Part shown: positions 52,288-59,832 of the stretch, piece after piece
Position numbering within the stretch: the first letter of the stretch is position 1
Layout of the letters: each line of letters begins with the position of its first letter
Assembly (NCBI GenBank): GCA_031260805.1
Contig: JAISKV010000001.1
Coordinates: 122,600 to 186,599, forward strand
Origin: Rickettsiales bacterium
GTDB lineage: Bacteria > Pseudomonadota > Alphaproteobacteria > Rs-D84
Direction: 5' to 3'
DNA length: 64,000 nt
Translations under genes and position numbers: made by a program
Notes under the pieces: model-generated
The model's database searches: none
The model's input: only the letters and a program-made list of their open reading frames with translations
What the model was told of the DNA's origin: nothing

Positions 52288-52839
52288 ATGTTTATGGAAA
52301 AACTGGGTTTTAATTTGGAAAAACCGATCGTTCTGGTCGGGCTGATGGGCGCGGGCAAAACGACGGTCGGCCGCGCGCTGGCAAAAAAGTTAAACATCCC
52401 GTTCGTTGATTCAGATACGGAAATAGAGGCCGCGGCCGGCGCGTCCGTCGTTGATATTTTCAGCATGTACGGAGAATCCGAATTTCGCCGCGCCGAAGAA
52501 AAAGTCATCGCGCGGATACTGGATTCGCTGCCGGCGGTGAAAATTGTTTCAACTGGCGAAGGCGCGTTCATCACGCCGGGCGCGCGGGAAAATATCTTGG
52601 AAAACGCGATTTCAATCTGGCTGCGCGCGGATCTGGATTTATTGGTCAAGCGGACCAGCCCGCGCGACACGCGGCCGCAATTGCTGAACGCGGACAGCAG
52701 GGAAATCTTGGAAAAACTGATGGCCCAGCGGTACAGGATTTACGAGCAGGCGGACATTTGCGTTGAAACGGCGGACGAAGATTTGCAAAAAACCCTGCGC
52801 AAGGTTATCGCCGCGCTGCGCAAATTCCTTAATTCTTGA
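52288..52839 (+). CDS. aroK: Shikimate kinase
   Basis: This enzyme phosphorylates shikimate in the aromatic amino acid pathway. It has Walker A VGLMGAGKTTVGRALA (about residue 17), the shikimate-binding DSDTEIEAAAG and FRRAEE segments, and the C-terminal LID with RDTRPQL. The usual GGGAF loop reads STGEGAFITP, a departure from the consensus at the substrate site that could affect activity. The ATG at codon 3 is an alternative start. It ends just before the rpsB promoter. Confidence 0.9.
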   Translation: MFMEKLGFNLEKPIVLVGLMGAGKTTVGRALAKKLNIPFVDSDTEIEAAAGASVVDIFSMYGESEFRRAEEKVIARILDSLPAVKIVSTGEGAFITPGARENILENAISIWLRADLDLLVKRTSPRDTRPQLLNADSREILEKLMAQRYRIYEQADICVETADEDLQKTLRKVIAALRKFLNS

Positions 52840-52864
52840 CAATCCTGGAAAAATGTTCCATAAT
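52836..52864 (+). promoter_or_regulatory. Promoter of rpsB-tsf
   Basis: TTGACA (52836-52841) and CATAAT (52859-52864) with a 17-base spacer form a near-consensus promoter that begins inside the aroK stop region. It leaves a leader of about 135 bases. Confidence 0.7.
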
Positions 52865-52870
52865 TGCGGC

Positions 52871-53006
52871 ACGCGAAAGCAATTTCGTGAAGAACGCAGC
52901 CAGATGCGCAGTTTATGTGCCCGACGGGTATTTCAGCATTTGGCCAGGATTAACATAAACGCAAATAATTTCATATTATTTAGCATTTTTTAACAGGAGC
53001 AAAACA
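52871..53006 (+). promoter_or_regulatory. rpsB 5' leader, possible S2 autoregulatory region
   Basis: The leader from the predicted start to the ATG holds small dyads (CGAAAGCAATTTCG; GCGCAGTTTATGTGC) and a GGAG ribosome binding site at about 52995. Long leaders before rpsB bind S2 in other bacteria. That function here is an inference. Confidence 0.35.
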
Positions 53007-53861
53007 ATGGCATTGCCAACATTCACCATGAAACAATTGATGGAGGCCGGCGCGCATTTCGGCCACCACACCCGCCGCTGGAACCCGCAGATGACGCCTT
53101 ATGTCTATGGGGTCAAGGACAAAATCCACATTATCAATCTGAACAAGACCGCGCCGCTGCTGCACCGCGCGCTGACCGCGCTGGAAACAATCGCGGCTGC
53201 CGGCGGTAAAATACTGTTTGTGGCGACCAAGCATCAGGCCAAGGATATCATCCGCGATGCGGCGCAGCGCAGCGGCCAGTTCTTTGTGAACAACCGCTGG
53301 CTGGGCGGCATGATGACGAACTGGAACACGATATCCCAGTCAATCCGCCGCATGAAAAAAATGGAAGCGGACATCGCGAATGCTGAAAAATTGGGGCTGA
53401 CGAAAAAAGAAGTCGGCGTCATGACCAAGCAGGTTGAAAAACTGCGCGACATTTTCGGCGGAATCGTTGACATGCACGGCACGCCCCAGGCGGTCGTCAT
53501 AATTGATGTTCCGCGCGAATACAATGCGGTGCTGGAAGCGCGCACTCTGGAAATCCCGACAATCGCGATTTGCGACACCAACGCGGATCCGGCTGGGATT
53601 GACTATGTCATTCCGGCGAATGACGACGCGACGCGCGCCATCGGGCTGTACTGCGACTTGTTCGTCGGCGCGATTCTGTCCGGAATTGAAAAAAGACTGG
53701 GCGGCGCGGCCGCGTCCAAGAAATTAGATGCGCCGATTGCGGCGATGACGGCGGACAAACTGGAAGACGAAGTCAAAGAAAAAGCCTTGGAAAAGAAATC
53801 AAAAATCAGCGAAGCAAAAAACGAACGCAAAGAAAAATTGGCTGAAAAAATAGGAGAGTAA
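53007..53861 (+). CDS. rpsB: Ribosomal protein S2
   Basis: S2 is a small-subunit protein. The N-terminal region (FTMKQLMEAGAHFGHHTRRWNPQM) and VKDKIHIINLNKTAPLL, NNRWLGGMMTNW, GTPQAVVIIDV, IPTIAICDTNADP and YVIPANDDATRAI blocks are all present. The 284-residue protein is longer than the usual about 240 due to a Lys/Glu-rich C-terminal tail (KEKALEKKSKISEAKNERK), as seen in some alphaproteobacteria. It is followed by tsf after one base. Confidence 0.97.
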   Translation: MALPTFTMKQLMEAGAHFGHHTRRWNPQMTPYVYGVKDKIHIINLNKTAPLLHRALTALETIAAAGGKILFVATKHQAKDIIRDAAQRSGQFFVNNRWLGGMMTNWNTISQSIRRMKKMEADIANAEKLGLTKKEVGVMTKQVEKLRDIFGGIVDMHGTPQAVVIIDVPREYNAVLEARTLEIPTIAICDTNADPAGIDYVIPANDDATRAIGLYCDLFVGAILSGIEKRLGGAAASKKLDAPIAAMTADKLEDEVKEKALEKKSKISEAKNERKEKLAEKIGE

Positions 53862-53862
53862 T

Positions 53863-54732
53863 ATGGCTGAAATAACGGCGAAAATGATTACCGAACTGCG
53901 CGAGCGGACCAGCGCGGGCATGATGGACTGCAAAAACGCATTGGTTGAAAACAATGGCGATATTGAAGCGGCGTCAGATTGGCTGCGCCAGAAGGGAATT
54001 GTCAAAGCGGCGAAAAAATCCGACCGCGCGACAACCAGCGGATTGGTGTCGGTGCGGGCCTGCAACGGATTCGCCTGCGTTTTGGAAGTGAATGCGGAAA
54101 CGGATTTCGTTGCGAAAAACGAAAAATTCCAAAACTTGGTAGACGCGATTGCGGACAAGGCATTGGCGGCCCAGGGTGATTTCGAGTCCGTGTCCAACGC
54201 AACCAAAGACGACATTGCGAACGGCATCGCGACGATTGGCGAAAACATGAACCTGCGCCGGATTAAATCCGTGCGCGGCGACAATGTTTATACTTATGTG
54301 CATAACGCGATTCGCGGCGGCATGGGTCAAATTGGCGTCGTTGTCGCAATCAACGGGCCGCTGGCGGCTGTGGATTTGATTGGCGGAAAAATCGCAATGC
54401 ACATCGCGGCGAACAAGCCTGAATTCATGAACATCGGCGAAGTTGACGCGGCATCTGTTGAACGCGAGAAGAAAATCTTTATTGAATCCGGGAAAACGGA
54501 TGGCAAGCCGGAAGCGATTGTTGAGAAAATGATTTCCGGACGGATTGCGGCATACTATGCCGAATCGGTCTTGGAAGAACAGCCTTTCGTCATGGATCCG
54601 ACGAAAACGGTGAAACAGGTCGTCGCGGAAGCGGGCGGCTCGCTGGCCGGGTTCGCGTATTTCCTGCTGGGCGAAGGGATAGAGAAAGCCGAAGACAATC
54701 TGGCGGACGAAGTCGCAAAAATGTTGGGATAA
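53863..54732 (+). CDS. tsf: Elongation factor Ts
   Basis: EF-Ts regenerates EF-Tu-GTP. The 289-residue protein has the N-terminal UBA-like domain (ITAKMITELRERTSAGMMDCKNALVENNGDIEAASDWLRQKG), the core TDFVAKN EF-Tu contact motif and two core domains ending in the C-terminal helices. It is co-transcribed with rpsB and followed by a family D element rather than an obvious simple terminator. Confidence 0.97.
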   Translation: MAEITAKMITELRERTSAGMMDCKNALVENNGDIEAASDWLRQKGIVKAAKKSDRATTSGLVSVRACNGFACVLEVNAETDFVAKNEKFQNLVDAIADKALAAQGDFESVSNATKDDIANGIATIGENMNLRRIKSVRGDNVYTYVHNAIRGGMGQIGVVVAINGPLAAVDLIGGKIAMHIAANKPEFMNIGEVDAASVEREKKIFIESGKTDGKPEAIVEKMISGRIAAYYAESVLEEQPFVMDPTKTVKQVVAEAGGSLAGFAYFLLGEGIEKAEDNLADEVAKMLG

Positions 54733-54736
54733 TGAA

Positions 54737-54905
54737 GTTCCCCTCCTATGGAGGGGTGGCCGCAGGCCGGGGTGGTTTACAGGATTTATGATTTATGAAG
54801 TATGATTTAAGGATGTGATGCATTTTTGTATTTCTTAATTAAACTTTGGTAAACCACCCCGTCTTTTTTGTTTCACAAAAAATCCACCCCTCCACAGGAG
54901 GGGAA
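54737..54905. repeat. Palindromic element family D, copy 4, supplying the recO ribosome binding site
   Basis: GTTCCCCTCCTATGGAGGGG ... GGGGTGGTTTAC at the left, and GTAAACCACCCC ... CCACCCCTCCACAGGAGGGGAA at the right. The AGGAGGGG of the right end sits seven to nine bases before the recO ATG. Confidence 0.85.
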
Positions 54906-54910
54906 TTTAT

Positions 54911-55531
54911 ATGAAACTGGAAAGCATCGGGATTTTAATAGAACGGCGCGAATTTGGCGAACGGGATTTAATAGCGTCTTTTTTCACGCGTGATTTCGGG
55001 GTGCTGACGGGAATGCTGCGCGGCGGCGCGGTCGCGCGCGATAAAAAATTGGTCGGACAGTTCGGCGCGGTTTCATGGAACGCGCGGCTGGACAGCGATC
55101 TGGGCAGCATTCATTTCGAGCCGCAAAAAAATCTGATTGCCGCCGCAATGGCGGACTTTGATAAGTTGAAATACTTCTCCGCAATGTTCGGAATATTGAA
55201 ATCCTTTCTGCCGGAACGGGAATCGTATCCGGAATTATTTGCCCAAACTGTAAATTTTCTTGATTGTGGCGATTATCTTCAATGGGAATTGGTTTTGATG
55301 CGGGAACTGGGATATTCGTTGGACACCGCGAAATGCGCCGGTTGCGGGTGCGCGGACAATTTGGAATTCTTGTCGCCGAAAACAGGCCGCGCGGTTTGCG
55401 GCGATTGCGCCGGCGCGTGGGCGCCGCAGATGCACAAGTTGCCGTTGAATTTGGAAATCACAAAAAAATTCTTGAATAAAATCGCGGATGTACAAGGCAT
55501 CAAATTGCCGACAGCGCGCGATATTTTATGA
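54911..55531 (+). CDS. recO: DNA repair protein RecO
   Basis: RecO loads RecA with RecR and anneals ssDNA. The 206-residue protein has the OB-fold N-terminus (GILIERREFGERDLIASFFTRDFG), the helical middle and the zinc-finger-like Cys set (CAGCGC...CGDC, about residues 139-164). It is slightly shorter than typical. The start codon is placed by the strong AGGAGG that belongs to the adjacent D element, so expression now depends on the repeat. Confidence 0.9.
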   Translation: MKLESIGILIERREFGERDLIASFFTRDFGVLTGMLRGGAVARDKKLVGQFGAVSWNARLDSDLGSIHFEPQKNLIAAAMADFDKLKYFSAMFGILKSFLPERESYPELFAQTVNFLDCGDYLQWELVLMRELGYSLDTAKCAGCGCADNLEFLSPKTGRAVCGDCAGAWAPQMHKLPLNLEITKKFLNKIADVQGIKLPTARDIL

Positions 55532-55597
55532 TTTTTTTTCACTGGACAAAAACTTGAAATTTGGTACAATCGGTCCGTTCAACACAAGGAGAAAATA

Positions 55598-56434
55598 ATG
55601 ATTTGGACAATCTTGATACTGTTGGTTGCCATTGCTTTGTTCGTGTTCGGGGGTTCATTCTTTCCGCACGATGCAAAGAAGCCGGTCGCCAGCAAAATCG
55701 TTATCGCCAAAATCGTCAAATTGATTTCGGTCATTTTGCTGATTGTCGGCGTGAATCGTCTGGGACTGGGCACAACCCATTACCTGACGCAATCCAATCC
55801 TGCGATTTTGCAGGAAATGGCAAACAACATGCAGGCGCAGCAGGCTGAAATCGCAAGCCGCGTTACGAAAAAGTATGTTCGCGAACATGCGGCGGAAATG
55901 ATTGCGGATGCCCCGATTGTTGCCGGCGATGTCAATGCCAAGAAAACAATCTTTATGTTCAGCGATCACTTCTGCCCGTACTGCGTCAGAATGCACGGCA
56001 TTCTGGATCAGATCGTCGCAACGAATCCTGATGTCCGGGTTGTCTTAAAAAACATGCCGCTGCCGATGCACGGACCCCAGGCCCAGTTCACTGCGCGTGC
56101 GACAATCGCTGCAAAAATCCAAGACAATGCCAAGGCGGCCGCTTTGGACAAGTGGATTATGGAAGATCGCGAAGCCTTGAACAAGGGCGGAAAAGACGGT
56201 CAGGCGGAAGTGGAACAGGTTAAAAAGAATGTGTTCGCGCATGCCGCCAAAATCGGTCTGGATGTCAAGAAATTGGAATCCGATATCAATGGCGAAGTCG
56301 TGAACCGTGAAATGAACCAGGTCCAGGCATTGGCCGGAGAATTCCAAGTCCGCGGCACGCCGTACCTGATTGTGGAAGGTCAAGTATCCGAACGGGGATA
56401 CGATTACCAGACAATACTGGAAGCGTTGAAATAA
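55598..56434 (+). CDS. DsbA-family thiol oxidoreductase, membrane anchored
   Basis: The 278-residue protein starts with two hydrophobic segments (WTILILLVAIALFVFGG; KLISVILLIVGVNRLGL) and then a thioredoxin-like DsbA domain with the redox motif FCPYC (about residue 130) and cis-Pro loop RGTPYLIV. Such proteins form or shuffle disulfides in exported proteins, which fits the many Cys-rich exported proteins encoded in this window. The helical insertion (residues about 165-230) is typical of the DsbA/ScsC group. It carries its own ribosome binding site (AAGGAG) and terminator. Confidence 0.9.
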   Translation: MIWTILILLVAIALFVFGGSFFPHDAKKPVASKIVIAKIVKLISVILLIVGVNRLGLGTTHYLTQSNPAILQEMANNMQAQQAEIASRVTKKYVREHAAEMIADAPIVAGDVNAKKTIFMFSDHFCPYCVRMHGILDQIVATNPDVRVVLKNMPLPMHGPQAQFTARATIAAKIQDNAKAAALDKWIMEDREALNKGGKDGQAEVEQVKKNVFAHAAKIGLDVKKLESDINGEVVNREMNQVQALAGEFQVRGTPYLIVEGQVSERGYDYQTILEALK

Positions 56435-56458
56435 AAAACGGCCCACGGGCCGTTTTTT
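56433..56458 (+). terminator. Terminator of the DsbA-like gene
   Basis: AAAAAACGGCCC-AC-GGGCCGTTTTTT is a perfect hairpin. Confidence 0.9.
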
Positions 56459-56462
56459 ACAG

Positions 56463-56602
56463 TCGTCACCCCGGGCCCCGACCCGGGGTCCGTGGCTCTA
56501 TTGATTCCGGGTTTCGCGCCGCTCCCCCGGAATGACGATGGGGTATTTGTCCTGTATATGTCCCCCCCCCAATCGTCATTGCGGGCTTGACCCGCAATCC
56601 AT
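56463..56602. repeat. Two family A elements around a C9 tract
   Basis: The first unit is CGTCACCCCGGGCCCCGACCCGGGGTCC ... GATTCCGGGTTTCGCGCC ... CCCGGAATGACGATGG (56463-56540). A C9 run (56562-56570) follows, then CGTCATTGCGGGCTTGACCCGCAATCC (56574-56600), which ends just before the GIY-YIG start codon. Confidence 0.8.
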
Positions 56603-56604
56603 AA

Positions 56605-56949
56605 ATGTATAAACTAAAAAACATGAAAAATTTCTATCAATGCGATTACGGTGGTTATATTTACATTATGGCCAGCAAGAAAAATGGAACTATTTATACC
56701 GGTGTTACATCAAACTTGGTTGTTCGCGTTTTTGAGCATAAAAACAAAATTTATCCAGACTCTTTTACAGCAAAATATAATTGCAATAAATTGGTGTATT
56801 ATGAAGTATTTTCTACTATCACTGGCGCAATCGCACGGGAAAAACAATTAAAAAATTGGGAACGCGGTTGGAAAATACAATTGATAATTAAAGATAATCC
56901 GAATTGGGACGATTTGAGTACTATGGGTTGCGGGTCAAGCCCGCAATGA
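56605..56949 (+). CDS. GIY-YIG nuclease domain protein with repeat-derived C-terminus
   Basis: This small protein has a single GIY-YIG domain of the UPF0213 type: GYIYIMASKKNGTIYTGVTSNL, the catalytic Arg in VVRVFEHK, and the Glu in AREKQLKNWERGWK. Biochemical roles of this group are poorly known; many are DNA-cleaving. The last residues (MGCGSSPQ) and the stop are read from GGGTTGCGGGTCAAGCCCGCAATGA, a family A arm. The gene therefore has family A elements at both ends and is more AT-rich than its neighbours. A start at codon 7 is possible. An unusual gene likely acquired with its repeats. Confidence 0.82.
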   Translation: MYKLKNMKNFYQCDYGGYIYIMASKKNGTIYTGVTSNLVVRVFEHKNKIYPDSFTAKYNCNKLVYYEVFSTITGAIAREKQLKNWERGWKIQLIIKDNPNWDDLSTMGCGSSPQ

Positions 56950-57179
56950 CGATGGAGTTGATATTCTCAATAATAAACAATTTCGATTCCGTCGGCGTTG
57001 CGGGGGAGCACAGCGAAACCCGGAATATAGGTCAAATTCCCCTTCATCACCCCGTGGCGGTTCACGGCTGTGCGTGGTACAGACGGATGACCCGGGGTCT
57101 ATTACTCTGTCGTCATTCCGGCGAAAGCCGGAATCCATGCCGCCAATGGATTGCGGGTCGCGGCCCGCAATGACGATGG
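56925..57179. repeat. Cluster of family A elements downstream of the GIY-YIG gene
   Basis: GGGTTGCGGGTCAAGCCCGCAATGACGATGG (56925-56955) is followed by a longer composite (about 56991-57179) with GCGGTTCACGGCTGTGCGTGGTACAGACGG, CGTCATTCCGGCGAAAGCCGGAATCC and GGATTGCGGGTCGCGGCCCGCAATGACGATGG. No gene is seen up to the adhesin promoter. Confidence 0.8.
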
Positions 57180-57180
57180 A

Positions 57181-57246
57181 GTTAATAAAGGACGCGCGGC
57201 GTCCGTACCAACTATCAACTACCAACTGACCATCATCCCAACCAAA
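57181..57246. repeat. accaact heptamers with a GC palindrome
   Basis: AAAGGACGCGCGGCGTCCGTACCAACTATCAACTACCAACTGACC is the fourth copy of the ggacgc-n-gcgtcc plus accaact arrangement. Confidence 0.65.
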
Positions 57247-57295
57247 TAATTGTATATACACGAATTTTTCAAGATTTTATTCTTGATTATACTGC

Positions 57296-57301
57296 TATAA
57301 T
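57296..57301 (+). promoter_or_regulatory. -10 box of the adhesin gene
   Basis: TATAAT lies about 75 bases before the ATG in an AT-rich region. No good -35 could be fixed. The ribosome binding site is AAAAGGGTAAGGA. Confidence 0.45.
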
Positions 57302-57375
57302 GTTGTACTGGTGTACTTGGTGGTTGAGAATATTTCTCTGTAATTTATCAAATTTTATAAACAAAAGGGTAAGGA

Positions 57376-58986
57376 ATGTACAAAAAAATTAATAAATCTG
57401 CCTTGTCGGTCTTGGTCGCTGTCGGGGTTTTCAGTGTATGCGGGGGGGGGGCGTGGGCCGCAATTACTGCGCCAACAGTTGGTGATGATACGACTTATGA
57501 TGGTCAAGCGACGGCAATCAGCGGAATAATTTCCGGCAGTGTGAATTTTGATGCTGGTCAGCAGCAGGATCTGGGTGATATGATGAACCAGGCCGCTTCC
57601 ATCGTTGACGGCGTTGTGTCCAGCACAAACACAGCATTATCAAATCTGACAAGTGATATAAATGCCGCAGATACGGCATTGTCAGATGCAATAACAAGTA
57701 ATGCATCTGACATCTCAGATTTGAGCGACGCGGTTTCAGATTTGAGTGATGCGGTTGACGCAAATACTTCTGACATTTCTAATTTGAGCGATGCAGTTGA
57801 TGCAAATACTTCTGACATTTCTAATTTGAGCGATGCGATTGACGCAAATACTTCTGACATTTCTAATTTGAGCGATGCAGTTGATGCAAATACTTCCGAT
57901 ATTTCTAACCTGAGCGATGCGGTTGATACAAATACTTCCAACATTGCACAAAATACATCTGACATTTCTAATTTGAGCGATGCGGTTGATACAAATACAT
58001 CTGACATTTCTAACCTGAGCGATGCGGTTGCTTCTAATACAACTGACATTTCAGATTTGAGTGATGCGGTTGACGCAAATACTTCTGACATTTCTAATCT
58101 GCAATCTGATATGAGTGATGCACAAACAGACATCTCTAACTTGCAGAGCGATATGAGTGATGCACAGACAGATATTTCTAATCTGCAATCTGACATGACC
58201 ACTGCACAGACAGATATTTCTAACTTGCAGAGCGATATGGTGCAGGCACAATCCGATATTTTACAAAATGCATCAGACATTGCCACGGTTTCCAATAACT
58301 TGACCACGGTTTCCAATGATTTGGATGCACTGGAAACAATTGTTGGCGACGGTAATTTGGCCGCGGCCACGAACGCCAGCGTTTCATCGGCGGCTGACCT
58401 GACCGGCGGCTTGCTGGCGCTGGACAGCGTTGTCGGAAACAAGGCTGATCTGTCCAACGCGGTTAATGCTAATGTGAAGACAGCCGGAACTTTGACAGAC
58501 GCGATTGCAGCGGTTGACAGCAATGTTGGCACGATTTCCAACTTGTCCGGCCAGAACAACGGCTTGGGCAACCTGGTTGCCGCGGTTAACGCGAACGAAG
58601 CCCGCATCACCATCAACGAGGCCGATATCCTGTCGCTGAACAACTATACCGGAATCGGAACACCGTTGGCTAACGGCGCGCTGAATCTGGCGGATGGAAT
58701 CAACGCAAACTACTATGCAATCGGCGCGGTGAACAACCGAGTCAACAAGTTGGAAAAGGAATTCCAGGGCGGAATGGCGTCAATGGCGGCTATGTCGGCA
58801 TTGGTTCCGAACGCGCGCGCGAACGGCGATACTTCTCTGTCGTTCGGCACGGGAACTTACCAGAGCCAGTATGGTATTGCGGCAGGCGTGTTCCACTATG
58901 TCAGCGATAATGTCTTGCTGAATGCAGGCGCTTCGTACAGCCGTGATAACTTTGCCGGCCGCGCAGGTATAACATTCAGCTGGTAA
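57376..58986 (+). CDS. Trimeric autotransporter adhesin (YadA-type anchor) with a G10 tract
   Basis: The 536-residue protein has a signal peptide (MYKKINKSALSVLVAVGVFSVCGGGAWA), a short head and a stalk of tandem 14-residue units (DANTSDISNLSDAV, then SDAQTDISNLQSDM; residues about 110-300), suited to a trimeric coiled coil. A further Asn/Ala-rich stalk follows, and the C-terminal YadA anchor (NNRVNKLEKEFQGGMASM ... FAGRAGITFSW) ends in Trp as expected for an outer-membrane barrel. Role: surface adhesion or autoaggregation. Ten G (57442-57451) encode CGGGAW at the signal peptidase site and give a frame switch. The gene is ON in this sequence. Confidence 0.92.
   Translation: MYKKINKSALSVLVAVGVFSVCGGGAWAAITAPTVGDDTTYDGQATAISGIISGSVNFDAGQQQDLGDMMNQAASIVDGVVSSTNTALSNLTSDINAADTALSDAITSNASDISDLSDAVSDLSDAVDANTSDISNLSDAVDANTSDISNLSDAIDANTSDISNLSDAVDANTSDISNLSDAVDTNTSNIAQNTSDISNLSDAVDTNTSDISNLSDAVASNTTDISDLSDAVDANTSDISNLQSDMSDAQTDISNLQSDMSDAQTDISNLQSDMTTAQTDISNLQSDMVQAQSDILQNASDIATVSNNLTTVSNDLDALETIVGDGNLAAATNASVSSAADLTGGLLALDSVVGNKADLSNAVNANVKTAGTLTDAIAAVDSNVGTISNLSGQNNGLGNLVAAVNANEARITINEADILSLNNYTGIGTPLANGALNLADGINANYYAIGAVNNRVNKLEKEFQGGMASMAAMSALVPNARANGDTSLSFGTGTYQSQYGIAAGVFHYVSDNVLLNAGASYSRDNFAGRAGITFSW
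57442..57451 (+). repeat. G10 homopolymer in the adhesin signal peptide
   Basis: TGCGGGGGGGGGGCGTGG: ten G at codons about 23-26. Slippage by one base would terminate the adhesin early. Confidence 0.75.
57700..58260 (+). repeat. Tandem 42-bp repeats encoding the adhesin stalk
   Basis: Units of the form gacatttctaatttgagcgatgcggttgatgcaaatacttct recur about a dozen times with small changes, then change to gacagatatttctaatctgcaatctgacatg-type units of the same 42-bp length. Unit number could vary by recombination without frame loss. Confidence 0.85.
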
Positions 58987-58997
58987 AGATATGGCCA

Positions 58998-59099
58998 GTT
59001 CCCCTCCCATGGAGGGATGGCCGCAGGCCGGGGTGGTTTACTTGGATATCTTGTAAACCACCCCAGCGCATTCGCGCCACCCATCCAAGGGAGGGGAAC
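58998..59099. repeat. Palindromic element family D, copy 5
   Basis: GTTCCCCTCCCATGGAGGGATGG ... GGGGTGGTTTAC and GTAAACCACCCC ... CCACCCATCCAAGGGAGGGGAAC. The OmpA-like gene's ribosome binding site AAAGGAGA follows directly. Confidence 0.85.
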
Positions 59100-59115
59100 C
59101 AGAAAGGAGAATTTC

Positions 59116-59538
59116 ATGCTTAAAAAAATATTAGTCGCGTTGTTCATTGCTGTTCCGTTCGCGGCGCGCGCCGAGTTGCACATTGGAAATGTAATTTTCA
59201 AGTTTGACAGCGCGTCGGAATTCATCAACTATGAAGAATTGGCTGCGGAATTGGAAACAATTCAATACCCGCAGTGCGAGCGCTTTATAATTCGCGGCCA
59301 CGCCAGTTTCAAGGGCGATGCCGGATACAATCAGGACTTGTCGGGCCAGCGCGCGCGCAGCATCGTCAAGATACTGCAAAATCTGGGCGTTCCGAGTGAA
59401 AACATCACGATCGTTGCGCGCGGAATTGAAGAGTGCGATGACGATCAGTGCATAAACAATCGTCGCGCCGAAGTCGTTCTGCACGAACGCACATCTTGGT
59501 GGGACCGGTATAAATGTCAGAAACAGTACAAGAAATAA
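59116..59538 (+). CDS. OmpA/Pal-like C-terminal domain protein
   Basis: The start is the ATG at 59116 (MLKKILVALFIAVPFAARA), preceded by AAGGAG; the tracked start lies in repeat DNA. The 140-residue protein has a signal peptide and one OmpA_C domain: VIFKFDSASEFINYEELAAELETI, IIRGHASFKGDAGYNQDLSGQRARSIVKIL and NRRAEVVLHE, which bind peptidoglycan diaminopimelate. No lipobox is present, so it is periplasmic rather than classic Pal. It could anchor or assist the upstream adhesin, or act with TolQRA; neither is shown. Confidence 0.85.
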   Translation: MLKKILVALFIAVPFAARAELHIGNVIFKFDSASEFINYEELAAELETIQYPQCERFIIRGHASFKGDAGYNQDLSGQRARSIVKILQNLGVPSENITIVARGIEECDDDQCINNRRAEVVLHERTSWWDRYKCQKQYKK

Positions 59539-59563
59539 AAAACGGCGCGCAGCGCCGTTTTTT
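59537..59563 (+). terminator. Terminator of the OmpA-like gene
   Basis: AAAAAACGGCGC-GCA-GCGCCGTTTTTT overlaps the stop codon. Confidence 0.9.
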
Positions 59564-59832
59564 GTTAGAGTTCAGAGTTCAGTAATTTGCCATCCATCGT
59601 CATTTTTATCTTTCGCTCTGTTATGCTGTTTATCACTTTTTTGACAGTCGTCATTTTCGCTCTAAACTATCCCCCCTTCGTCACCCCGGGCCCCGACCCG
59701 GGGTCCATGGCTCTATGGATTCCGGGTCATTCGTCTGTGCTACGCACAGCCGTGAACCGCCCGGAATGACGACGGAGTGAATCTTGATGAGGAGCAAATT
59801 ACTGAACTCTGCACTCTGAACTCTGAAAATTA
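59564..59832. repeat. Heptamers and a family A composite
   Basis: agagttc heptamers lie at both ends (about 59567-59582 and 59803-59826, in opposite orientation). Between them is a family A unit (59678-59774) with GTCACCCCGGGCCCCGACCCGGGGTCC and GATTCCGGGTCATTCGTCTG ... CCCGGAATGACGACGG. No gene is seen. Confidence 0.7.

Noticed and set aside
57700-58260. Possible CRISPR array
   Set aside because: The 42-bp units are contiguous, without spacers, and encode the adhesin coiled coil in frame.
57558-58643. 361-residue antisense ORF over the adhesin gene
   Set aside because: It is the mirror of the repetitive stalk coding sequence, which lacks stops on the other strand because of its biased repeats; no start signal or family resemblance.
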